A stretch of 64,000 bases of DNA from Blasia pusilla (GCA_050084515.1 CM114271.1:42842001-42906000); one strand, 5' to 3'. Numbered from the stretch's first letter, positions 51,013 to 61,094 are shown. The notes: generated from the sequence alone by a model not told the origin. Program-made: numbers and translations.

Positions 51013-51402
51013 TCACTTGTCATCGTCCGAGAGCTTTTCCATAATTACTCTCGTTCTTGCCCTCCCGATTTTCGGAATCATGGGAAGTGACAATGGTATC
51101 ACTACCAATGGTGGGTATGGAACCAGAGCTCTTGGCTTTGGAGGAGAGTTGAACGCCCCAACTAGCCTGTCATAATCTGCCTTTGCCTCTTTGAAAAGGT
51201 CAAACAGGTCCTGCCTTCCCTCAAGGCAGAGAATGTTCCTGCCACTTTGCCAAACGCCTCTAATACTCGCCCCTGAAAGGCCCACTAAGTCGAACACTAA
51301 GTCACCCGGCCTTGAGCAGAGCTCGATGAGCGTTTGCATCAAGGCTGGCGACTTTTCCCTTCCTCCAAGTAAGGGGGTACCGTCTTGAATGTAAATTCCC
51401 AA
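51013..51402 (-). CDS. methylase-like C-terminal exon (motifs X and I)
   Basis: A 129-codon open frame containing EKSPALMQTLIELCSRPGD, LVFDLVGLSGAS and GRNILCLEGRQDLFDLFKEA, followed by a basic, Pro-rich tail ending KLSDDDK. In PF01555-type methylases the corresponding segments are EKP..L...I, D.F.GSGT and GR.F.G.E.......A. The Gly-rich AdoMet loop is altered (GLSGAS instead of FAGSGT). Upstream in-phase sequence (51421-51525) continues the domain but sits in another frame across a C homopolymer. It has no counterpart in copy A. Confidence 0.5.
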   Translation of the reverse strand: MGIYIQDGTPLLGGREKSPALMQTLIELCSRPGDLVFDLVGLSGASIRGVWQSGRNILCLEGRQDLFDLFKEAKADYDRLVGAFNSPPKPRALVPYPPLVVIPLSLPMIPKIGRARTRVIMEKLSDDDK

Positions 51403-51525
51403 GGGGGGGGATTTTATAAACTATCTAAGTTGTACCCATCGGAGCATGGATCCACTAGATCCAGGATCTTAAACACTTGGAAGTTGTGCTCAGGCCGAAC
51501 AAAGCACTAAACATAGGAGTGGTCT

Positions 51526-51893
51526 ATCTGTAAAGAAGTAGGTTGGAAGCAATGTCAGCAACAAGAAAGAGCTACTTCACCGCTGGTCTACTCTCAGTAT
51601 GGTGACACAATCTGCAACACGTCCCCAAAGAACTTCGCTTAACCCTATAGAACTTTATTATAGTCCTAACATTAGAGAAACCTGTCAGAGTCCGACGGGT
51701 TGTTTTATAAGTGTTAGTGATTTTTTTTGCCATGAGCAACCCGTCGCAAGCCGACAATTTGCTGGCTTAGAGCAACCCATTGTTGGCTAAGAGCAACCCA
51801 TCGCTTTCAGACGGGTTGCATCATTCCAGAAACACAAGGAAAAGCATAAGCATTTGCACCCGTCTGATTCCGACGAGTTGCAAGTGCTTACGC
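51526..51893. repeat. intron of copy B ParB-like gene with palindromes
   Basis: A donor-like GTAAGCACTTGC follows the SRPQTREK coding segment on the minus strand. The sequence then holds four or five degenerate palindromes (about 51690, 51738, 51795, 51868 and a partial at 51771) before the methylase-like exon. Confidence 0.65.
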
Positions 51894-53351
51894 TTTTCCC
51901 GAGTCTGAGGTCGGCTTGTTGGGGTCTCTATTACCTCGGACTCTGTTGGAGTTTTCTTGGCGGAGGACCTGATCCGGCCCTCTCTCCCCGCTCGCCCGGA
52001 CAATTCCGCCTCTCGCCTTGAATTCTCAACCTCTTTTTTGGAAGACTCCGCCTCGAAATTCTTCGATCCCCTCGCCTTTTCTTTCGGACCCGCTGTAGAT
52101 TTGTCCTTGGCGATGACGACCTTGGACACCAACTCCCTTGTCTCGAGGGCTTGCTCCTCCGCATCTCCTTCGAAAAAGTCTTCAGGCTGCACAAAATTTG
52201 GGATGTCGTCCCTACCTGCGGCCACTGCATCATACACTCGTCAAAAATTATTGTCGGTGATGTCCTCGAGGTCGTTGAACTCCAGCCAGATCGGGAAATT
52301 CTCCACCTCCTAGTCAGACATGCTTTGAGCCATCTCCATCAGGCGGAGAAGCCCACAATTTGCAGGCTGCCGGTATTTTTTGTCAGATACCTGCATTCTT
52401 ACAATGGATGAGGTACCTAAACACCATCCATTGGGGAGCTCTTTGTCGAGATGCATCGGCCGCTTGCTCCTAAAGATGTTGCTTCTTCTTTGCAAAATCC
52501 CTTTTTTTCGCCTCTATTTCTTCATCTTGGTCTGCCCGAGGGAGGATGTGATCCTTGAACATCGTCTTGAAGCCTGGGTTTTTCATGGGCTTGCCTCGAA
52601 TGTCATCAAGCCAAAGTTCAAAATCTTCAGCACTCTCCAAGTTTGCTTCCACCGGAACAAGCTTTATTTTTTTCAGCTTCGCTTGGAGACCCACGAGCAT
52701 GGACTTCCCGAGAAGCCACAACGCGTCCCAGAATGACCATTCACGGAGCCAATGGGAGATCACTGGATCAGAGGATGTTGTGCCACCCTCTTTTGGGCCT
52801 CTATGCCCTCGAGACTGATTTTCATCAGACGAATTCTCCTAAATTCTGAAATTCCAGACAAGGCAAATCTATGGACGTGGTCGAGAGACACTTTCTCCCC
52901 AATCCAACCCTACGGACCTTCATCCCTCTTCCGCTGGCGCTTGATTATCGCCTTCAGATCCTTGTAGAAATCGGCGCCAAGTTCAGGATTGAGAATGGCA
53001 ATGTAGCGCTGCATCTTGCTTGCAGTGTATTTCATAGCTGCAGATACTGCAGCTTGGATGAACTTAGCACGCTCAGACGCAGACACGTTCTCCCTCCGCT
53101 CCAGCTCCAATGAAGCGCTCTTCTTGGTGGCCTGTATCTTTGACCAGCAAAGGATTATCACGGTTGCATCTTGGGAAATAAATGTATTTTCCCAAGTCTT
53201 TTTTTTTATTTGAGCCCCCTTCACCAGCATCTCATTTACAAGAGCGTCGCCCAAGAACCCCTTGCACTTTGCCTGGTGCGTGGTCAGCACATTCTTCATC
53301 CGGTCGCAATCTTGGATCCAGTGGTGGGTGACGTTTCCCTCGGATACAATC

Positions 53352-53884
53352 CTGCACATCCAAACACACTATAAGAAATTTTTGCAAGCTACAGGGGTTC
53401 CTGCAACCCATTGGACTTCGACAGGGCGCTACACCTCATGGTCAAAATGGTAGCTAAGAGCTAAATATTGCAACCCATTGGAGTCCGACGGATTGCATTC
53501 AGATTTGTGATTGCCTTGTTACAACCCGTCGGACTCCGACGGGTTGTCAGATGATTTGTATTGTGAGAGTGGTTTCGGCGGAAAAAGTGAACATATCAAC
53601 CCGTCGGAGTCCGACAGGTTGTGCAATTTCAAGTAAAGCTGCAATTTGATGCCAAAAATCAAGCTCCCCTACTCCGATCACCTACCCGTGACGGCGAATG
53701 CAACCCGCCGGAGTCCCACGAGTTGCTTTCGGCCAAAAACATCCTAAAAACAGCGGCTAGTCAAGCAAGTCGTCGGACTCCGACGAGTTGCTTTAAGGCA
53801 TACGATGTTTTGTTACCACTAGTTAAACAACTCGTCGGAGTCCGATGGTTTGCAGAAATTAAAATAAAGGAAGAGGAAACTTAC
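53352..53884. repeat. 533-bp intron carrying seven palindromes, copy B
   Basis: On the minus strand the donor is AACAC/GTAAGT and the acceptor TGTGCAG/GATTG. Seven palindromes of the CAACCCGTCGG...CCGACGGGTTG type lie between them; the last three have the 63-64-bp spacing of the copy A intron array. Exons on both sides contain none. Confidence 0.85.
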
Positions 53885-55366
53885 GTGTTCATGGCATGCA
53901 TGGCCATTTCCACCGTCGCCATGTGATGAGGGTATGGATTTAGCACGACTTCCTTCACGCAAAAATGCGCCTCCAATGAATTTGGGCGCTCCCCTACAAA
54001 CTGGGTCCACGCCATGAACTTGTGGTTTCCATCCCACATGAAGAAATAGAGGTTACGCATCTTGCTGAATTTTGTCCCCTCAATCACTCTTCTGAATTCT
54101 TGATCTCTCATCCTCCAGAATGTGTCGAGCGCTTCCAAGTCCTCCTCTGTCACGAGCGCTTGGGTTCTATCTTGATTGTAAGGCTGAACATAGAACGGAG
54201 GGAAGCTGTCGACGTAGGATGGTGTCGCTGCCAACTGTTTCAGCTTCGCAATATCCTTGTCAGACTAAATTTCACAGATGTACTCCATTGTCCGTAATCG
54301 GAAAAGTGGAATTCTCCGGGCATTCTGGCCCTCCATCAATGCCATCTGCTTTACAATCTGTCATAAAAGGGACAAAGTCAATAAACTACACTGAATTGCC
54401 AATGAATTGCAACATGGGCCTTCACATAACTCAAAGATCAAAGATTGTTTCTTACCCACTCAAAGATTGGGTTGGTGTCTTAGCCCACCAATTTCTCTAG
54501 GACAACAGTTGGCAAGTCCACTGGAAACTCGTCGATCCGATATTGGTCGATTTCTTCTGCCGGGCTCAGAGACGAGAAAGACTGCTCTCCTCCTTCTTCA
54601 GAGATGTCCACCATCTCCACGCTGGCGGTCCTCATGACCTCATCGTCCGTCAGTTGAACTTTGGCCGTTTCCTCAGTCGATTTTATACTGATTGTGTCCC
54701 CGAACTTCATCGGGGAAATTTTGTGCATCTCCACACTTTCGGTTGGACGGGCCGTGCTTTCTTCTATGGCAATCTCTTTTTCCCTTCGAGCTTTTTCCAA
54801 TTCTGCTCTCCTCACCGACACGTCCATACGCTTCTTTTCACGCTTTTCCTTGGCAATCCTTTTCTTCAAGGCCTACGACGCCTCAGCCTCTACGTTCTAT
54901 TTTTCGAGCGCCTCCAAAACACGTTTTGCAAGAAGCTCCCGCTCCTCGATCTCTTGCAGCCTTATCTCATTGGTCGAACGAGGCCCTGGAGATGGTGACG
55001 CAGGAGGCCTCATGGACTTGGGAGTGAAGCTCCCAACCTTGCTTGCTTGAAATTTTTTTCCTCATCATTGTTCCCGAAAATGCCTCCTCCTCGACAACGA
55101 AGTTACTTTCTGTGCACGATGAGTCGCCTTGCTGATGTCACGATCAGTCGCTCGAATCGTCTTGCGATGAGTCACCGTGTAAAGCGCCCCTTGGTATCTG
55201 GTCAGCTGAAGCGCGGAAGATCAATCAAGATCGCGAAACGAAAAACCGGAAATGAGCAAACCCTCGCATGTTTATACTTTTTGAGCCGTTGGGTTGACTG
55301 TTGGGTCGCACCTTTATTCCGACGGCGACGTGTTGACCGTTATGGAAGTTTGGATGTGAAAACCAC

Positions 55367-55686
55367 CAACCCGACGGCTCCGATGGGTTGCACGCTTCCC
55401 ACGGGTTGCAGGCGTCCGTCCTCCTTGGGTTAAAAAGCTGAGCTATCCTGGCAACCCGTCAGAGACCGACAGGTTGGGCGCCTCCTCCGTCTTCGGGCAA
55501 GAACGCGAGGTACCCGCGCAACTTGTTGGAGGCCGACGGGTTGCACGCTTCCCTCATCTTGGGGTAATAGGCGAGGTACCTGGGCAACCCGTCGGTTATC
55601 GACATGTTGCACGCTTTTCTATCCCTTGGGTAACAATGCGATAACGCATAGTTCCGAGGCAATCCCTTGCAATCTGGATGTCGTCA
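55367..55686. repeat. 67-bp-type palindrome array between divergent genes, copy B
   Basis: Palindromes begin at 55367, 55452, 55519, 55585 and 55660. The middle steps (67, 66) match copy A, and the end units match the ends of the A array, so B has about five units where A has eleven. Confidence 0.9.
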
Positions 55687-57349
55687 ACCTCAGTGGATTT
55701 GGCCGACACCAACCTAGACCTCTGTCCGCCTACTCGTTCCTCTTGCGAGTATCAGGCAATATTTTGCTATCGTCTCTGGCCTTGAAAATGTTCAAGCACA
55801 TTCTTCTCGACGAGCTGGCGCCCACGTACGATGGTAATTGCATTTTTGAGTTGCCTCTACTTGCTGCTCCTACTCAAAAGAAAGATGGAGGACGCTTGAA
55901 GGGTATGGACAGAAAGTCTGATTTGTCATCGATGGTGTAGGCTTCAACAAACTAGTGCTTCAATTCCAGATGGTCCTTGGATTATCTCCCATCGCCAATG
56001 CGTTGGAGCCCTAGAGTGTAGAAGTCCAGCATGCCCGTATCTAGAGCACAACGAGCGGGTCAATACATCGCAATTTCCCCCCCAAGAATGTAGAAACTCC
56101 ATATGAGGTCGGTGCCACCATACCGCCGGGAGGCCATCGATGTCCTCATTTTCAGGCATCCCCTTTCTACGTTGGAGCGTGTCCTGCATACATATTTTTC
56201 ATTGTCCACGACTTGGGTTCCACGTCAGAGTACACAAGGTTGGCAGTTCATGTTGGCTCCCACACTCATCCTGTGACCGATGCAATTCAAAGACACATCA
56301 AGGAGGATGTGGCAAAGAAAATGGACGAGGTCTTTAGAAACTCTCCAGGTTCAAAGCCCGGAATGATCAAGTTAACAACAACATCACAAATTTGTGAACA
56401 ACTACTTGGAATCACGGCTGCTGAGGAGAAACAACTCTGGGAAAATCTCGCATTTCTCGCTAATCTTGAATGCTTTCGGAATTTGTTGCGTCAAATACGG
56501 GTATTGGAAGGAAAGGCGACTGAAATGGATGGCATTGCCAGAATCAAGGCCAACTCCATATTTCCATTCATTCAGAGATGGCAGTTCATGGGCTAGGGAG
56601 GCGAAGGATCCAGGGCCTATGTCTTCAAAATATCAACGACATGTCCGTCGAGTGGCCTCGATCTTATAGATCGAATGAGGGAAGGGGAAGATCTTTACGA
56701 CAACTGGGTAAGCTTTGATATTTGCTACAGAGTGCTGAATGGATAGTTGACAATGGGTGCTCACGTTTATGACCATGTGGAGAAGGGACTCAAAACTATA
56801 TTTTTTTGTGAAGTAAAATTAGAAGACGTTGGCAGTTTGAAGATGTGTTGTTACTCTTATTGGAGGTGGTGAAGGAAAAAAAAAGGCCACCTCCGAAAAT
56901 TTATGGGTTCATGGCGGACAATGCACAACCTGGGTGGATTGCTATCAGGGAAGTGTTATGGGGTAGAGAGGTTCAAAGGGAGAGGGAAAGGTCGGATGCT
57001 CTCCATTGGCAACAGTGTGTGACCCGGTACACTAAATCTTGCATCAAGGAGAATAAGAGGATAGAGCATGTCACTCTACTCCAACGCTCCAAGGACAGCA
57101 AAACCTTGAAATAGGCCATGGAATGCCAAGAAGAACCTCATGGGTAGTGGAGGAAACATGCGATTGAGGGGAAGTACAAAGAGTTATGCTCTTGGCTGAG
57201 TTGGTGGATTGTACGAATGAGACAATGGGGAAACTTCATGCCGCAGGTGAGTTCACTAATTTGTCTCATCGAGCTCACGCTGAAATTTTTTTGAAAAGTT
57301 GCACTTAAAGTTGAGAATCGTGGGCACTATAGGGATTTCAAACGGAAAA

Positions 57350-57690
57350 AACCAACCAACTTGTCGGATGCGACAGGTTGCCTGAGTGTTCAACCCGTCG
57401 CTAACCGACCAGTTGCCTAAGTGTACAACTAGTCGGAAACCACGGGTTGCAAGTCGCATGGCCAAATTTACTTGCAACCCGTCTGAATCCGACGGGTTGA
57501 CGGGTTTCCTGAATGTGCAACCGGTCGGAAAAGGACGGGTTGCAAGTCGCATGGCCAAATTTATTTGCAACCCGTCAAAATCAGACGGGTTGCACTAGGT
57601 GGTTCCTAGGTGTTGCAACACCTCAGGAACCGACAGGTCGCAGAGTCGTTCATGGGATGCCTTGGCCTTGCAACCCGTCTGGTTCCGACA
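57350..57690. repeat. palindrome cluster in MULE intron, copy B
   Basis: About eight palindromes, including good ones at 57473 and 57569, lie upstream of the acceptor-like GTCGTTGCAG (about 57745-57754). The position matches the cluster of copy A at 49.0-49.36 kb. Confidence 0.8.
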
Positions 57691-57855
57691 GGTAGCTTAT
57701 TTCTTTGACTTCTGAGCTATTTTTGTTCCCTTCTCAGATAAGGGTCGTTGCAGGGATTGAACATTCATGAAAATGCCCTCTGCCCCAACACAAGTGGAGC
57801 AGAAATTGTTCATTTCTCCTAGAGGTGGTCACAAGCATGCCAAAGAATTTCACTT

Positions 57856-59256
57856 GTGGAGGCATGCCAACAAGACCAGGCAAGAGCAATGCTACAGTCT
57901 GCAGCATCCCATATCTTTCTCACAAAAGGCATAACAAAAGGAAGGAGGCATTCAATCTACGAGCTCTATGTCAGGGCGGATGTGAGATCTGGTGATGAAA
58001 AACTCTATGTGGAAGCCTTCAACCAGTGCATAGCAAGAACTCCCCTCGAGCAAGACGTACATATTGGTGGGGATATTCGTGGGCGCGTTTCAAGACGTCC
58101 CATACAGATGGTGGTAGAGCAGTCCGAGCGAGACTCGTGGAGACCAGATAAGTATCTTGACTTCAGGAAAATGAAGAGGCAGCATCGAGGAACGAACATG
58201 GTGATTGATTTGGATGAGGAAATCACGCCGCCCAAGTATTCGGGGACCCCGGATTGCTCCCAAATCCGTGATGGAGTAACTTCTCCAAAATTTATGAATG
58301 TTTTATTTCAAAATCCCTCAGTTGCTGGAAGTTCGCAACATCCAGTCGCTGGGATGGTTCAACAATATGGGATTCCGGTCATGGAGGTGGATTGCAACCT
58401 GAAACGGTGGCATATATCTCGTAGCAACCCTGGACGTGGACCCACTTGCAGGGCAGGATCTGATGGCATTAGGAGAGCATGCGGCACTTTCCTAAATAAG
58501 AACTGTACAAGGACTGGACGACCACTGCTTGGGTTTTGGGGACTCAAAACCTTTGATTGTTTCACGAGGACCGGAGATCAATTGAAGTACTTCTTCTGCC
58601 CAAATGAATCTTTCGCTTTACGGAAGTCTTATTCGGTTGCCATTGGAGCTCCGGGGAATACCCCCGTGATTTTGCCCATCGCCGTAGGTACGAATTGCAC
58701 TCAAGATGAAGTGGACAATCTTACAAGTGTCGGTTTTAGACTCATAGAGAGAGGAAGTTTAGAGCATATTTGCATTACAGAGACCTTCGCATTTTGTATT
58801 CAACCCAAGATTGATGTCAACATGTACCTGGAGAAGATGGATGATCTCAATCCACTATTTCTGTTTGAGTCTAGAAATGGGGTGAAGAGAAAAAGAATGT
58901 GTAGGCCAACGGTGGAGAGAGCAAAGCGAATTGCATCAGCTCTAGAGGAAAAAATGGAGATCATTGCCATCAAAGATGTCCACAATGGCAATGGAATAGG
59001 AAGGATGTATTTGGTCAAGAACAACACTGTAAATTCAAGTGTCATAGGGGTGTATGTGGTGCACATCTGTTGCTTTCCCACATCTTCATGTGATGGCTTT
59101 GTCCAAAGAGAGACAAGTGGCAAAAGGTATTTCCCTTGTAAGCACATATACTATGGGTTGCTTGTAGTTTTAAGAGAGTCGGAGGTAGGAGTAGGAATCC
59201 ACCAACCAATTTTGTCCCTCAAAGAAGTGCGAAGCATTCTAAACAAACCACGTTGA
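57856..59256 (+). CDS. MULE transposase C-terminal exon with SWIM-like motif
   Basis: A 466-codon open frame, the largest in the mobile DNA. It includes YELYVRADVRSGDEKLYVEAF, VSRRPIQMVVEQSERDSWRP and VIDLDEEITPPKYSG near the N-terminus, a middle region (about residues 150-360) missing from copy A, and a SWIM-like CxC...CxH block, SSCDGF...YFPCKHIYY, at about residues 414-433. SWIM fingers are common at the C-terminus of MULE transposases and bind nucleic acid. Here the first Cys is Ser. The frame probably continues from an upstream exon, so the first ATG is not the true start. No stop interrupts it. Confidence 0.7.
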   Translation: MEACQQDQARAMLQSAASHIFLTKGITKGRRHSIYELYVRADVRSGDEKLYVEAFNQCIARTPLEQDVHIGGDIRGRVSRRPIQMVVEQSERDSWRPDKYLDFRKMKRQHRGTNMVIDLDEEITPPKYSGTPDCSQIRDGVTSPKFMNVLFQNPSVAGSSQHPVAGMVQQYGIPVMEVDCNLKRWHISRSNPGRGPTCRAGSDGIRRACGTFLNKNCTRTGRPLLGFWGLKTFDCFTRTGDQLKYFFCPNESFALRKSYSVAIGAPGNTPVILPIAVGTNCTQDEVDNLTSVGFRLIERGSLEHICITETFAFCIQPKIDVNMYLEKMDDLNPLFLFESRNGVKRKRMCRPTVERAKRIASALEEKMEIIAIKDVHNGNGIGRMYLVKNNTVNSSVIGVYVVHICCFPTSSCDGFVQRETSGKRYFPCKHIYYGLLVVLRESEVGVGIHQPILSLKEVRSILNKPR

Positions 59257-59670
59257 GGATGCAAAATGAGGTACTAGATTGTACTTTTATTTTCCAAAAC
59301 CTTCACTTTGAGCTTGAACTCTATTCAGCCCAATGCAAATGATAGATTTTTTCCAGACCTTGGATGGAAAAAGTGATTGGTTCCACACTTATGATTCCAC
59401 TGATTTTTCAGTTTTTAAAATTTTGTGCAAATTGCAACTCGTCGGACTCACATGGGTTGCTAAAATGTGGAAGAGAAAAAAATTATGTGGGAGTGCTTAA
59501 GAACTGAGAAGAAAAATGCAAAAAAAATCACACAAAAAGTTTCCTCTCTTCAACCCAACAGAAACTCTCTTCAAATCATAGGAAACTCTCTTAAAAAAAA
59601 AGGTATCTCTTTGGGTTGAAGGTAGTTTCCTCTCTCCTCTCTCCTCTCTTCCTCTCCTCTTACCGCACCT
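59257..59670 (+). other. 3' flank of MULE copy B
   Basis: This parallels 50284-50690 closely, including the run TTTCCTCTCTCC near 59629 and one degenerate palindrome at 59433. Homology ends near 59670. Confidence 0.7.
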
Positions 59671-61094
59671 CCCTTTCCTTCCTCGCTTGGGAGTGCGGTG
59701 GCGTGTACGTCTCTTCCATTTGGATTTTGGGTCCTCTCCGGAGTCTGTGGACCTCGTCGTGCCATCCGTGGAGGCTTCGGTGTCTATAGGGGACGCTTTG
59801 TCTTGTGAGGAAGAGCTTGTGTGCGAAGAGCCTTGCCGTTGATGACGCCATCTTCACATTTTTTGGGACTTCTTGGAGGCTTCGTACGCCTGTGCTGATG
59901 CGATGACTGCTTCTAGAGAGTCTCGTTGGCCCCGACACCGATACTTATCCATCTCCTTGGAGAGTTCCGACACAAAGTAGACTACCAATTGTGAGGTGGT
60001 TGTGTGGTCGAGTTTGTTAACAAGACTTCGGAACCTTTGGGTGTATTCCCTCAGGGTTTCCTTCTTTTTCCGTTTCAAATCCCGGAGCTTCGTCAGAAGC
60101 GTGTCCTCGAACTTCAAGTCGTAAAATTCATGAAGAAAGGCCTCAAGTACCCTCTTCCAGGTTTCAATGACCTCCGCTCCTAGACCCTCGTACCACTGAC
60201 TTGCCCGCTACTTTAGGAGGTCCGAGAATACCTGTAACAAATCCTCCTCCGAGCCTTCCCCATTAGCCTTAGCTACATGGGTAAACTCAAGCACAAAGTT
60301 ATCGACGTCATCTCTTTGTCCTACCGTGAACGTAGGATATCTTAGCAGCGTCTTTCTAGTGTTACCCATTGGAAAATTTCAGAGGCTAGGTCTCGGACTT
60401 GATGTTCGGGAAGGAGGAGGTAGAGGTTCCCATCTGATCGATCTGGCCAGCCCCTCGTCTCCTTCGTACCCAAAGGGATTCTAGGTTGACTCTTCGTCCG
60501 ACTGCAAAGTGGCAGGAGACGTGCTGGGGATAGCACTCATGTCCCTCTTCTTGATCTTCGGCTTTGTTCAAGGACAAAGTCTGGGAGATACACCCGTCGG
60601 TCTCCAAGACGAATGATCTTTGTGTTGCTTATTGCGTCGGTCAGCTTGCTGATCCCAAGCGGATGGCTGGGAGACTTCCATGAGTCCCTCTTGGGATTCG
60701 GGAGCTTGCTTCCGCATCCACGATTGCAACAAGGTATGGGTCCATGGGGAGAAATTGGATCTTCCTAATTCCTACGGGAGTGTGAAGGTGCTCTCAATCT
60801 ACCTGCCAGGTTTTCCGCCCATAAATAGAAGTATCGGGTCATCACCAAGTACAATTGACGTTCATGGGCAAAGCATCGTTCGGCGACGGGTTCTTTGACA
60901 ATACTAATTAGTTGTTCTATCTTCTCTAGCACTAATGCAGCAAAAAGATTGCTATCTTCTTCTATCCATTGTCTCAGGGGGATAGCTAGAGATAGGAGAT
61001 GATCTTCTGTGAGAACTAGAGGGTTGGATCTCCTAGGCGACGAGGCTTCTTCCCCCGGCCGGGGGTTACCTATCAGTCTCTCTCTTTCCAACAA
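59671..61094 (-). pseudogene. Ty3/gypsy gag relic
   Basis: Reading minus from 61094, an N-terminal piece (MLERERLIGNPRPGEEASS) is followed by broken frames and then a retrotransposon gag block at 60117-59854: KFEDTLLTKLRDLKRKKKET, REYTQRFRSLVNKL and VVYFVSELSKEMDKY. The gag domain forms the particle core. The gene is cut at about 59670 by the MULE flank. Stops separate the pieces. Confidence 0.7.

Larger units (their letters stand above)
51010..55070 (-). pseudogene. ParB/Srx-like + DNA methylase-like fusion gene, copy B
   Basis: Minus-strand exons: N-terminal exon (about 55050-54456; lysine/glutamate-rich, probably coiled coil, ending before GTAAGAAAC), ParB-like exon (54361-53885; RRIPLFRLRTMEYICEI, then YVDSFPPFYVQPYN...LYFFMWDGNHKFMAWTQF, donor after MHAMN), middle helical exon (from 53351; acceptor TGTGCAG), a further part with WLLGKSMLVGL and DDIPNFVQPEDFF, and a last exon (about 51645-51013). 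The last exon reads HSYVCFVRPEHNFQVFKILD, a frameshift in a C run, then REKSPALMQTLIELCS.PGDLVFDLVGLSGAS...GRNILCLE, resembling motifs X and I of N6/N4 methylases (EKP..L...I..CS.PGD.V.DPFAGSGT). I found no DPPY-type catalytic motif. Several stops are present. The architecture is inferred from motifs only. Confidence 0.55.
55700..59256 (+). pseudogene. MULE transposase gene, copy B (whole)
   Basis: It is collinear with copy A. The N-terminal zinc-finger-like region includes RLAVHVGSHTHPVTDAIQRHIKED (56230-56305). Next comes a long open part with SQICEQLLGITAAEEKQ and RWQFMG (56213-56596), then a core with CYRVLNG, FFCEVKLEDVG and FMADNAQPGWIAIREVLWG. The 57856-59256 frame supplies the C-terminus. 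A stop after RWQFMG, a stop after CYRVLNG and a frameshift near 56845 break the gene, yet it is better preserved than copy A. The Asp of the usual CD..SED strand of this transposase lineage is Glu in both copies (CEVKLED, FEVKAED), if my alignment is right. Confidence 0.65.
51000..59670. mobile_element. MULE-related composite unit, copy B
   Basis: Direct-orientation second copy of the unit in 42.6-51.0 kb: minus-strand ParB-methylase-like gene (51010-55070), palindrome array (55367-55686), plus-strand transposase (about 55700-59256) and shared 3' flank ending near CCGCACCTC at about 59670, where gypsy gag sequence begins abruptly. Because the units are in tandem, the true element could instead be the convergent pair transposase A plus ParB gene B (47.4-55.1 kb), as in MuDR, whose two genes converge. 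Terminal repeats were not found to settle this. Confidence 0.7.

Noticed and set aside
60585-60610. CACCCGTCGGTCTCC near 60592, resembling a palindrome arm of the MULE unit
   Set aside because: Only one arm matches and the partner arm is absent; it lies in gypsy gag sequence and is probably chance.
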